DNA from: an uncultured Tateyamaria sp.
GTDB taxonomy: Bacteria > Pseudomonadota > Alphaproteobacteria > Rhodobacterales > Rhodobacteraceae
Assembly (NCBI RefSeq): GCF_947503385.1
Contig: NZ_CANNDO010000002.1
Location: forward strand, 186,001-250,000
Length of the DNA: 64,000 bases
Direction: 5' to 3'
Shown here piece by piece: positions 43,498 through 52,114 of the stretch; positions within the stretch are counted from its first letter, which is position 1; every line of letters begins with the position of its first letter. Under the pieces are notes generated by a model, which was not told where the DNA came from, made no database searches, and saw only the letters and a list, made by a program, of their open reading frames with translations. Position numbers and translations under genes: made by a program.

Positions 43498-46400
43498 GCT
43501 TTGGCCTTCTTCTTCTGGGCAACCACCTTCTCGGCAAGATCGCGTGCAATGGCAAAGGCCCCTTTGATCTTGTCTGCGTCGTTCTTCCAGTCGCGGCGCA
43601 CGACGATCTTGTTGTCTTTGACCTTGGCCATACCGCGCTGATCCTGAATGAACTCCACCAGCCCCTGTGGCGAGGCGAACTTGTCATTGTGGAACTGGAT
43701 CGTGGCCCCCTTGGGTCCGCCATCAAGCTTGGCTATGCCTGCCTTTTTGCACATCGCCTTGATGCGCACGACCAGCATCAGCGTGTTGACTTCGCGCGGC
43801 AGCTTGCCAAAGCGGTCGATCAGTTCCGCGGCAAAGCCTTCAAGTTCAACTTTGCGCGTCAACCCACTGAGACGACGGTACAATCCCAGACGCACATCAA
43901 GGTCGGGCACGTAATCTTCGGGGATCAGAACCGGCACGCCCAGATTGATCTGCGGTGCCCATTGCCCGTCATCCTCGGTCAGCCCTTCCATCTGCCCAGA
44001 CCGGATCTTGGCAATCGCCTCTTCCAGCATCGACTGGTACAGTTCAAAGCCCACATCGCGCATCTGGCCCGACTGTTCTTCGCCCAACAGGTTGCCCGCG
44101 CCACGAATGTCGAGGTCTTGGCTCGCCAGCGTGAACCCCGCGCCCAGCGTGTCGAGCGAACCCAGCACGCGCAGACGCTTTTCCGCCGTATCCGTCAGCT
44201 TGGTACGCGGTTTGGTGGTGAGGTAGGCATAGGCCCGCGTCTTGGACCGCCCCACCCGTCCCCGGATCTGATATAGCTGCGCCAGCCCGAACATATCAGC
44301 GCGGTGGATCACCATCGTGTTGGCCGTGGGGATATCAAGCCCTGATTCCACGATCGTTGTAGCCAGCAGCACGTCGTATTTGCCGTCGTAAAAGGCGTTC
44401 ATGCGGTCATCAAGCTCACCCGCCGCCATCTGGCCATGCGCGACGACATAGGACAATTCCGGCAGCTGCTCTTTCAGGAATTCTTCGATCTCCGGCAGGT
44501 CACTGATGCGCGGCACCACATAGAACGACTGCCCGCCCCGGTAATGTTCGCGCAACAGCGCTTCGCGGATGGTGACGGCATCGAACTCGGACACGTAGGT
44601 GCGGATGGCCAGCCGGTCCACGGGGGGCGTGCCAATGATGCTGAGATCGCGCACGCCTGTGAGGCTCAGTTGCAGGGTCCGCGGAATCGGGGTCGCCGTC
44701 AGCGTCAGCACATGCACATCCGAGCGCAATTGTTTGAGCCGCTCTTTGTGCGCCACACCGAATTTCTGTTCTTCATCAATGACCAACAGGCCGAGGTTCT
44801 GGAAACGCACCCCTTTGGCCAGCAGCGCATGGGTGCCCACCACGATATCCGCCGTGCCGCGCGACATCGCTTCGCGTGCATCGTTGGCGTCCTTAGTCGA
44901 GACAAAGCGGCTCAGTTGCCGCACCTCGATGGGAAAGCCACGGAACCGTTCGGCAAAGCTCTTGTAGTGTTGCCGCGCCAGCAGCGTTGTGGGCGCAATC
45001 ACCGCCACTTGCACGCCAGACATGGCGGCAACAAAGGCCGCGCGCATCGCCACTTCGGTCTTGCCAAATCCAACGTCCCCGCAAATCAGCCGGTCCATCG
45101 GCTGACCACTGGTCAAATCCTCCATCACCGCAGCGATGGCGGCCAGTTGGTCGTCGGTCTCCTGATAGGGAAAACGGGCCGAAAACGCGTCCCACATGCC
45201 GGGCGGTGGTTCAAGGATTGGCGCCTTGCGCAGCGCGCGTTCAGCGGCAATGCGGATCAGCCTGTCGGCCATCTCGCGAATGCGCTCTTTCAGCCGCGCC
45301 TTTTTGGCCTGCCACGCGCCGCCGCCCAGACGGTCCAGCAGCCCCTCTTCGTGGCCATAGCGGCTGAGCAGTTCGATGTTTTCGACCGGCAGATACAGCT
45401 TTGAGCTTTCTGCATATTCCAGCAGCAGGCATTCATGCGCCGCCCCGGCGGCGGTGACGACTTCCATGCCCTGATACCGCCCGATGCCGTGATCCACGTG
45501 CACCACCAGATCGCCCGGGCTGAGCGATTGTGTTTCGGTCAGGAAATTCTCTGCACGGCGCTTTTTCTTGGGCGCACGGATCAGCCGGTCGCCCAACACG
45601 TCCTGTTCGGAAATCACGGTCAGGCCCGGCCCGGTGAACCCATGTTCCAGCGCCCAAACGACCAGATGCAGACCGCGTTTGCCGATGCGACGCGCGTCGC
45701 TGATCGGGATCGCTTCGGCCAGCCCCTCGTCCTCGATCAGTCCTGTCAGGCGTTCGCGGGCCCCTTCGGAATAGCTGGCAATGACCACCGGGCCATGCTC
45801 AAGCCGTCCTTTGACATGATCGGCCAACGCCCCGAAAAGGCTGATGGATTCCTGTTGTCGCTCGGGCGCGAAATCGCGCCCGATGCGCCCGCCTGCATCC
45901 GTGACACCCGGGCCCGTTGCCTGTGGCAGCGGTGTGAACTGCACGACACGTCGGTTGGCCACGGCGGCCTCCCACGCGGCGTCACCCAGATAGAGACCGC
46001 CCGGTGCCGCGGGTTTGTAGACCGAATCCAGCTTGGACCGGTTCTCCATCGCCAGCCGCCGCGTCTCGTATTGATCCGTGACGCTGTCCCAGCGCGCCAG
46101 CCGCATCGCGGTGGTTTGATCGTCCAGCGAAATCGACGCGTCCGGCAGGTAATCAAACAACGTCTCAAGTCGGTCGTGAAACAGAGGCAGCCAATGTTCA
46201 GCCCCCTGATGCTTGCGCCCTGCGCTGACTGCCTCGTAAAGCGGATCGTCGGTGCCAGCGGCCCCAAATTCCAGCCGGTAGTTCTGGCGGAAGCGGGTGA
46301 TCGCGGCCTCATCCAGAATGACCTCGGACACCGGGGCAAGCTCGACCATGTCGAGCTTTTCGGTGGTGCGCTGGGTGGCAGCGTCAAACCGGCGCGCGCC

Positions 46401-46946
46401 GTCCAGCACGTCGCCAAAAAGATCCAGCCGCACCGGCCCCAGATCGCCGGGCGGGTAAATGTCGATGATGCCGCCGCGCACCGCGTAGTCGCCGGGTTCG
46501 GTCACGGTCGGGCTTTGCACGAACCCCATGCGCACCAGAAAGGCGCGCAACCCCGCCTCGTCCACCCGGTTGCCAACTGTTGCCGTGAATGCCGCCTCGC
46601 GCATCAGATCGCGCGCGGGCACACGCTGTGTCGCGGCATTCAGTGTTGTGAGCAGAACGAACTGCGACGGCATCCCATGCACCAACGCGGCCAGCGTCGC
46701 CATCCGCTGGGCGGAGATATCGGCATTGGGCGACACCCGGTCATAGGGCAGGCAATCCCAGCCCGGAAACACCAGAACCGGCATGTCGGGAGCAAAGAAC
46801 CGCAGTGCCGCCTGCATGGCTGCCAACCGTTTGTCGTCGCGTGCCACATGAACCACGGGACCATGTGCCGCAACCTCGTCGAGGATCAGCTTGGCGTCAT
46901 ACCCTTCGGGCGCGCCGGATACGGTGAGGTGTTGCTTGGTGGTCAT
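43494..46946 (-). CDS. mfd: Transcription-repair coupling factor
   Basis: A 1150-residue DNA translocase that removes RNA polymerase stalled at lesions and recruits UvrA. The UvrB-like N-terminal part (PVLVFPGWDCLPYDRVSPN) is followed by the RNA-polymerase-interacting CarD-like domain (GDLVVHVDHGIGRYQGME), the helicase motifs GDVGFGKTEVAMRAAF, LVIDEEQKFGV (DEEQ box) and LTATPIPRTL, the RRGRVGRS-like IRGRVGRSKTRAYAYL, and the TRCF C-terminal domain. The last residues are lysine/alanine-rich. Confidence 0.98.
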   Translation of the reverse strand: MTTKQHLTVSGAPEGYDAKLILDEVAAHGPVVHVARDDKRLAAMQAALRFFAPDMPVLVFPGWDCLPYDRVSPNADISAQRMATLAALVHGMPSQFVLLTTLNAATQRVPARDLMREAAFTATVGNRVDEAGLRAFLVRMGFVQSPTVTEPGDYAVRGGIIDIYPPGDLGPVRLDLFGDVLDGARRFDAATQRTTEKLDMVELAPVSEVILDEAAITRFRQNYRLEFGAAGTDDPLYEAVSAGRKHQGAEHWLPLFHDRLETLFDYLPDASISLDDQTTAMRLARWDSVTDQYETRRLAMENRSKLDSVYKPAAPGGLYLGDAAWEAAVANRRVVQFTPLPQATGPGVTDAGGRIGRDFAPERQQESISLFGALADHVKGRLEHGPVVIASYSEGARERLTGLIEDEGLAEAIPISDARRIGKRGLHLVVWALEHGFTGPGLTVISEQDVLGDRLIRAPKKKRRAENFLTETQSLSPGDLVVHVDHGIGRYQGMEVVTAAGAAHECLLLEYAESSKLYLPVENIELLSRYGHEEGLLDRLGGGAWQAKKARLKERIREMADRLIRIAAERALRKAPILEPPPGMWDAFSARFPYQETDDQLAAIAAVMEDLTSGQPMDRLICGDVGFGKTEVAMRAAFVAAMSGVQVAVIAPTTLLARQHYKSFAERFRGFPIEVRQLSRFVSTKDANDAREAMSRGTADIVVGTHALLAKGVRFQNLGLLVIDEEQKFGVAHKERLKQLRSDVHVLTLTATPIPRTLQLSLTGVRDLSIIGTPPVDRLAIRTYVSEFDAVTIREALLREHYRGGQSFYVVPRISDLPEIEEFLKEQLPELSYVVAHGQMAAGELDDRMNAFYDGKYDVLLATTIVESGLDIPTANTMVIHRADMFGLAQLYQIRGRVGRSKTRAYAYLTTKPRTKLTDTAEKRLRVLGSLDTLGAGFTLASQDLDIRGAGNLLGEEQSGQMRDVGFELYQSMLEEAIAKIRSGQMEGLTEDDGQWAPQINLGVPVLIPEDYVPDLDVRLGLYRRLSGLTRKVELEGFAAELIDRFGKLPREVNTLMLVVRIKAMCKKAGIAKLDGGPKGATIQFHNDKFASPQGLVEFIQDQRGMAKVKDNKIVVRRDWKNDADKIKGAFAIARDLAEKVVAQKKKAKA

Positions 46947-46998
46947 GTGGGATCGGTGCTCTGGCAGAGTGCCTCAATTGGCGCAAACCCCGCGCCTG

Positions 46999-47526
46999 TC
47001 AACCGCCGAAGGGGCCAACGGCCATGTTTTGATACATCCCCCACAACGCCGTCACAAAGATGGAGACCATGCCAATGGCCTGCACAATCGTGCGATGCCG
47101 CGACAGGTAGCGCCACAATTCCTCGCCTTGCGCCTCGCGTTCCTGAATGAGCCGCGCGGTCGAGAGGTTCAGTGCGCCCACCAGCGTCATCGGAAATCCG
47201 AGCAAGAACAATGCCTGCGCAAACTCCACGCGGTAGACGAACCCCAGCAGCGCAAGGCCCGTCAGGATGAAACAGACAAAGCCCAATAACCAAAGGCCCG
47301 ACACCGTGCTGATATACAGCAGCCGGTTGGTGTTGATCCGCACGAGCGCCTCAAGGTCTTCGGCGGCCTGTCCGCCATTGCGCCGCGCGCGCGACACCAG
47401 ATCGAACGGAACGCCAAGAATCCAGTGGCTGGCCGTCGACCACACCACAGCCAACGCGATCCAGAACCACAGGTTCGAGAATGAGCGCATGTCGATCAGT
47501 TCGAATATTGTGGTGTGCCAGTCCAA
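46999..47526 (-). CDS. Conserved membrane protein, unknown function
   Basis: A 175-residue protein with four predicted transmembrane helices (LWFWIALAVVWSTASHWIL, ISTVSGLWLLGFVCFILTGLA, FAQALFLLGFPMTLVGALNLS and GMVSIFVTALWGMYQNM). A cytoplasmic loop carries GVPFDLVSRARRNGG and a second LIQEREAQGEELWRYLSRHR. It lies upstream of mfd with a 52-base gap and is probably cotranscribed. I recognise no characterised family. Confidence 0.75.
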   Translation of the reverse strand: MDWHTTIFELIDMRSFSNLWFWIALAVVWSTASHWILGVPFDLVSRARRNGGQAAEDLEALVRINTNRLLYISTVSGLWLLGFVCFILTGLALLGFVYRVEFAQALFLLGFPMTLVGALNLSTARLIQEREAQGEELWRYLSRHRTIVQAIGMVSIFVTALWGMYQNMAVGPFGG

Positions 47527-47668
47527 ACTCTGTCCTCGGGCGGCCCTGTGCTGGGCTCTCGCATTCTGATTGACGCCCCTCTTAGCGCGGGTGCGGGGCG
47601 GTGCCTAGACTTGGCAAGCGCAAAAAACCGTGCCACCCATATACTGTCAACCAGACTGGACAGAACCG

Positions 47669-48670
47669 ATGCGCCCGACCCAAGCTCCCTTCCCTGCCAC
47701 CCGACTGCGCCGCACTCGGTCCTCTGAGGCTGTGCGCGGTCTTGTGCGACAAAACGCGCTGAGCGTCGAAGATTTCATCTGGCCGGTTTTTGTTCGTGCT
47801 GGCGAGGGGATCGAAGAGCCTGTGCCGTCAATGCCCGGCGTGTCGCGCCGGTCCGTGGACAAGATCGTCGACGCCGCCCGCGAAGCCGCCGATCTGGGCA
47901 TTCGCGCCATCTGCATCTTTCCCTATACCGGGATCGAAGAGCGGACAGAGGATTGCGCCGGCGCATGGGACCCCGAAAACCACGCCAACCGCGCGATCCG
48001 CGCGATCAAGGCAGCCTTGCCCGATATGGCGATCATGACGGATGTGGCGCTGGATACATATAACATCAACGGCCACGACGGATTCGTCGAAAACGGCGAG
48101 ATCGTGAACGACCGCACGGTCGAGGCGCTGGTCAAAATGGCGGTGCGCCAAGCCGAAGCGGGCGCTGACATTATCGGGCCATCGGACATGATGGACGGAC
48201 GGATCGGCGCCATTCGCGACGGGTTGGAGGCTGGCGGGCATCGCAACGTGATGATCCTGAGCTATGGCGCGAAATACGCATCCGCCTTTTATGGCCCCTT
48301 CCGCGATGCGGTGGGCGCGTCCGGCGCGCTGACCGGCGACAAAAAGACCTACCAGATGGACCCTGCCAATTCGGACGAAGCGCTGCGGCTGATCGAACGG
48401 GACCTGAGCGAAGGCGCGGACATGGTCATGGTGAAACCGGGCCTGCCCTATCTGGACATCTGCCGCCGTGTCAAAGACGCCTTTGGCGCGCCGACATTCG
48501 CCTATCAGGTGTCGGGCGAATACGCGATGGTGCAGGCTGCCGCCGCGCAGGGTTGGATCGACCATGACCGGGTGATGATGGAAAGCCTGATGGCTTTCAA
48601 ACGCGCGGGTTGCGACGGGGTTCTGACCTATTTCGCCCCGGCGGCGGCCCGGCTGCTGGCGCGGTCATGA
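47669..48670 (+). CDS. hemB: Delta-aminolevulinic acid dehydratase (porphobilinogen synthase)
   Basis: A 333-residue enzyme that joins two 5-aminolevulinate molecules in tetrapyrrole synthesis. The Schiff-base lysines lie in SYGAKYASAFYGPFRDA and MVMVKPGLPYLD. The metal region reads DVALDTYNINGHDGFV: the three zinc cysteines of other types are replaced, so this is the Mg-dependent, non-zinc form typical of alphaproteobacteria. A start at 47669 gives the standard N-terminus RLRRTRSSEAVRGLVRQN. It is coupled to the next gene (ATGA). Confidence 0.97.
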   Translation: MRPTQAPFPATRLRRTRSSEAVRGLVRQNALSVEDFIWPVFVRAGEGIEEPVPSMPGVSRRSVDKIVDAAREAADLGIRAICIFPYTGIEERTEDCAGAWDPENHANRAIRAIKAALPDMAIMTDVALDTYNINGHDGFVENGEIVNDRTVEALVKMAVRQAEAGADIIGPSDMMDGRIGAIRDGLEAGGHRNVMILSYGAKYASAFYGPFRDAVGASGALTGDKKTYQMDPANSDEALRLIERDLSEGADMVMVKPGLPYLDICRRVKDAFGAPTFAYQVSGEYAMVQAAAAQGWIDHDRVMMESLMAFKRAGCDGVLTYFAPAAARLLARS

Positions 48671-49056
48671 TCCGACACACGGGCAGTTGCCATTGCGGTT
48701 TTGTCCAGTTCGCGATCACGGCGGAGATCGACCACCAGCGGATCTGCGATTGCAGCATCTGCCACAAACGCGGCGCGCTGATGTTTCGTGTGCCCGAAGC
48801 CGCGTTGACGGTGCAGCGGCCGCTGGCTGACCTGACGCTTTATCAATGGGGGTCGCGCACGGCAAAGGACTACTTTTGCCCGCAGTGCGGCATCCTGCCA
48901 TTCCGACGTCCCAGCGCACCTACAGCCGCCGAACGGACACGCGGCGTGGCTCCATTTGACGGCTGGGCGATCAACTTGCGCTGCCTCGACGGGTTTGATC
49001 CCGTGGCACTGCCCGTGCGCCACATTCCGGGGCGTGCCATTGCGCTAGACTGCTGA
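48667..49056 (+). CDS. GFA (glutathione-dependent formaldehyde-activating) family protein
   Basis: A 129-residue zinc protein. Zinc-binding cysteines follow the family order: GSCHCGFVQF, CDCSICHKRGALM and YFCPQCGILPFRR. Members include Gfa, which speeds the joining of formaldehyde and glutathione, and CENP-V-like proteins; most are untested. Its ATG lies in the stop of hemB, so expression is coupled, though no functional link with heme synthesis is known. Confidence 0.88.
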   Translation: MIRHTGSCHCGFVQFAITAEIDHQRICDCSICHKRGALMFRVPEAALTVQRPLADLTLYQWGSRTAKDYFCPQCGILPFRRPSAPTAAERTRGVAPFDGWAINLRCLDGFDPVALPVRHIPGRAIALDC

Positions 49057-49171
49057 GCGCACGATTGCCCATGACCCACTGTAGGGCGTGACAGTCCCAC
49101 GCGATAAGCGTATAGTTGCGCACAAGCGTGGAGAAACTGCGCAGAACACGAGCAACACAGGCGGTTTTACA

Positions 49172-49738
49172 ATGAAGACATTCGGAATGTCTCGGCGCGG
49201 CTTTGCGGCTGGCGCACTTGCGAGCATGGGGTTCACGGCGGCGTGCGGCAACGGTGTCGGCAGCCGGGGCAGCACATTGATCGACGCGCGCGTCGATGCA
49301 ACGCTTGAGGAAATGTACCGAACCTACCCCAACACGGTCACATTGTCGCAAAAGGCGAACGGTATGCTGGTCATGCCGCTGGTGACCGAAGCGGGCTTTG
49401 GCTTTGGCGGCGCATATGGGCGTGGAGCGCTGCGCGTCAACGACGTGACGGTCGATTACTATTCGCTGGTCAAGGGCACCGGCGGATTGCAGATTGGCGC
49501 ACAGCAATTTGCGCATGTTCTGTTCTTTATGACGGATGCGGCGCTGGTTGAATTCCGCCGTTCGCCTGGTTGGGTTGCGGGGGCTGATCTGGAATACGTG
49601 GTATCGGACAAGGGCGAAAGCGTTGCCGCCGACACGACAACCGTCCTGTCGCCGGTTTTGGCCGCGGTGTTCGCCCAAGCCGGGTTGCGCATCGGTGCGA
49701 CCCTCGAAGGCACGAAGTATACGCGCATCATTCCCTGA
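49172..49738 (+). CDS. Tat-exported SYLF/YSC84-domain lipoprotein
   Basis: A 188-residue exported protein. The N-terminus has a twin-arginine signal (MSRRGFAAGALASMGFTAACGNG) that ends in a lipobox-like FTAAC with Cys25, so it may be lipidated after Tat export. The rest is a SYLF (DUF500) domain: GMLVMPLVTEAGFGFGGAYGRGALRV, then DVTVDYYSLVKGTGGLQIGAQ and GWVAGADLEYVVSDKG. SYLF domains bind lipids or other hydrophobic ligands. Start 49172 is chosen because it places the RR motif correctly. Confidence 0.85.
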   Translation: MKTFGMSRRGFAAGALASMGFTAACGNGVGSRGSTLIDARVDATLEEMYRTYPNTVTLSQKANGMLVMPLVTEAGFGFGGAYGRGALRVNDVTVDYYSLVKGTGGLQIGAQQFAHVLFFMTDAALVEFRRSPGWVAGADLEYVVSDKGESVAADTTTVLSPVLAAVFAQAGLRIGATLEGTKYTRIIP

Positions 49739-49823
49739 ACCGACGCCTGATCGCGCGTTGCCTCCCGGATCTTTGGATACGGGTGGCTGCGCTGATCATG
49801 CGGCAAAATCGCGGTGGCCATGG

Positions 49824-51077
49824 CTATTCGGCGGCAACCGTGCGGATGTTAACCGGCGGACGACGATCCTTGCGACTGCGCAGCAGGTTTCCTGCGCGGT
49901 CCATAATGTCGTGCACCGCCCCTTCGACATCCGTCATCAGGTCGCTCAACTGCGTCTCGGCGCTGTGCAGGCGCTCGACGACGCCATCAAGCGCATCGGT
50001 GTCGCTGGACGATTTTGACCGTTCGATGTTGCACATGGTTCGCGTCATCTCGAGGCCAAAGACCATGCGGCGCATATCCTTGCTGATGCGGTCAAAGTAT
50101 TCCGCGCGCCGCGCGACATCCTTGACCGCTTGCGCGGCCTTTTCCTCATACAGGGTCGCCAACCGCTCCAGCGCCTGAAGGTCTGCCGCCTTTTTCTCGG
50201 GACGGATGCCGGTTTCGGTGCGCAATTGCCGGGCCACCTCGCTGACCAGAATACCGGTGGCCGCCAGAAACTTGGCCTCACGCACCGGTGCCACAGCGCT
50301 TTCCGCCGCGGCAAGAAAATCCTTGAGCGATTGAGTAAACGTCTCTGTCATCATCTGGTAATTGGCGGAAATCACGCCGATCGGACCATCGCGGCCTTCC
50401 AGCCGCATGGCCTGCAATCGCATATTGTCGGGGATCTGGTTCGTCTGCAACAGCAGCGCGTCAAGGTCACGCCCAGCCGCGGCAATCGTTTCCACCGCGG
50501 CCTGAATGGCCGAGAGCGTCACAACCTCGTGCGGTTTCAGCTTTTGTAGATGGCTCACGCGGACCAAAAGTTCATGTTCTATCGCGTCTGCCATGAAGGC
50601 GTCGTAATCAGAAAACCCCATTTCTTCGATCCGGGACAGCAGTCGGCGCAGGCTTTCTTCGGGGTCGAGGCCCTCTGCCGCCTCTTGACGCGCGATGTCG
50701 TCATAGAGGGCCTTGATCTCGTCCACCTGATCCGACATCGGCTTGAGCCGCACAGACACGTACCCGTCCTCAAACGGCATTGATACGGCGAGGACGGCAT
50801 AAGCATCGCCGCCCTTGGTCCGGTTCACCACGTAAATGCCCACCGGCTTGCCCGCCGTAATGCGCGACCACAGCAGCCGAAACACGGCACGCGGCATGGC
50901 GGGATGCCGCACGATCTTGTGCGACGCGCCGATAATCTCGGTCCAGCTGAACTCAGATACGATCTGAAAGACGCTGTTGGCAGACTGGATAATGCCACGG
51001 TCGTCGGTCCGCGAAAAAAACACATGTTCCGGGAGGAATTTTGCCGTCTCACGGGCCGTGGAAAGCAGTTCAGACAT
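49824..51077 (-). CDS. Soluble PAS-domain protein without a recognised output domain
   Basis: A 417-residue cytoplasmic protein. Residues about 10-110 form an Aer-like PAS domain (DDRGIIQSANSVFQIVSEFSW, ASHKIVRHPAMPRAVFRLLWSRI, KPVGIYVVNRTKGGDAYAVLA). The remaining 300 residues are long helices, partly coiled coil. Kinase, GGDEF, EAL and the methyl-accepting hairpin motif are all absent. The PAS strongly resembles that of aerotaxis receptors that bind FAD. ATG 51077 follows AAGGAACC. Confidence 0.8.
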   Translation of the reverse strand: MSELLSTARETAKFLPEHVFFSRTDDRGIIQSANSVFQIVSEFSWTEIIGASHKIVRHPAMPRAVFRLLWSRITAGKPVGIYVVNRTKGGDAYAVLAVSMPFEDGYVSVRLKPMSDQVDEIKALYDDIARQEAAEGLDPEESLRRLLSRIEEMGFSDYDAFMADAIEHELLVRVSHLQKLKPHEVVTLSAIQAAVETIAAAGRDLDALLLQTNQIPDNMRLQAMRLEGRDGPIGVISANYQMMTETFTQSLKDFLAAAESAVAPVREAKFLAATGILVSEVARQLRTETGIRPEKKAADLQALERLATLYEEKAAQAVKDVARRAEYFDRISKDMRRMVFGLEMTRTMCNIERSKSSSDTDALDGVVERLHSAETQLSDLMTDVEGAVHDIMDRAGNLLRSRKDRRPPVNIRTVAAE

Positions 51078-51144
51078 GAGGTTCCTTCGACGCATTGCCC
51101 GCGCAATCTGTCAGAGTGACCTTACGAAATCCTGAATGCGCCCA

Positions 51145-52017
51145 TCAGCCCATGGCGCGCAGCCGTTTGATGAGGCTCGACGTGTCCCAGCGGCCACCGC
51201 CCAGCTTTTGGACGTCTTTGTAAAACTGATCGACAAGCGCCGTGACGGGCAGGCTTGCGCCGTTCTCATCTGCCGTATCAAGGCAAATGCCCAGATCCTT
51301 GCGCATCCAGTCCACGGCAAAGCCGTGGTCAAAATGATCGTCCAGCATCGTTTCATACCGATTGGCCATCTGCCAGCTGCCTGCCGCCCCCTGGCTGATC
51401 ACCTCGACCACGGCGCGGCCATCCAGTCCCGCTTTTTCAGCGAAATGCAGCGCCTCGCTCAGTCCTTGAACAAGCCCGGCAATGGCGATCTGGTTGCACA
51501 TCTTGGTCATCTGGCCAGCACCGGATGTACCAATGCGGCGACACAGTTTGGCGTAGACGTCCATGATCGGCTCGGCGCGCGCATATGCGCCTTCGTCGCC
51601 ACCGCACATGATGGACAATTGCGCATTTTCCGCGCCCGCCTGCCCGCCCGAAATCGGCGCATCAACAAAGCTGATCTGCAACGCGTCAGCCGCTGCATAA
51701 AGTTCGGTTGTCACCTGTGCTGACACGGTGGTGTGATCCACAAATACCCCACCTGCATCCATGCCCGCAAAGGCCCCATCTTCCCCAAGGCACACGCCCC
51801 GCAAATCATCGTCGTTGCCCACGCAGGCCATCACGAAATCAGCACCTTTGGCCGCATCGTGCGGCGTGGTCGCCATAGCACCGCCATGGGTGTTGACCCA
51901 ATCCTGCGCTTTGGCCGTGGTGCGGTTGTAGACAGTGACGTCGTGCCCGGCCTTCTGAAGGTGCCCAGCCATCGGAGCGCCCATCACGCCCAGCCCCAGA
52001 AATGCCAGTTTCGCCAT
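51145..52017 (-). CDS. 3-hydroxyisobutyrate dehydrogenase-type beta-hydroxyacid dehydrogenase
   Basis: A 290-residue NAD(P)-dependent oxidoreductase. The Rossmann motif is FLGLGVMGAPMAGHLQKAGHDVTVYNRT, the substrate motif is FVDAPISGGQAGAENAQLSIMCGG, and the catalytic lysine lies in GAGQMTKMCNQIAIAG, where KxxNN reads KMCNQ. The family covers 3-hydroxyisobutyrate, tartronate semialdehyde and succinic semialdehyde reductases; the exact substrate is not clear. It is a lone gene divergent from the acylase. Confidence 0.9.
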   Translation of the reverse strand: MAKLAFLGLGVMGAPMAGHLQKAGHDVTVYNRTTAKAQDWVNTHGGAMATTPHDAAKGADFVMACVGNDDDLRGVCLGEDGAFAGMDAGGVFVDHTTVSAQVTTELYAAADALQISFVDAPISGGQAGAENAQLSIMCGGDEGAYARAEPIMDVYAKLCRRIGTSGAGQMTKMCNQIAIAGLVQGLSEALHFAEKAGLDGRAVVEVISQGAAGSWQMANRYETMLDDHFDHGFAVDWMRKDLGICLDTADENGASLPVTALVDQFYKDVQKLGGGRWDTSSLIKRLRAMG

Positions 52018-52114
52018 ATCCCAACTCCCTCGTGCCTTGCGCTTTGCTGCGACCCTACCTAACAGTCAGAGCCCAAGGGTCAACGGCGCATCAGTCAGAG
52101 GGGCAGCAGCAGCG

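Noticed and set aside
45435-47150. A 571-codon plus-strand frame over mfd
   Set aside because: Mfd motifs are complete on the minus strand, and the plus frame has no recognisable domain.
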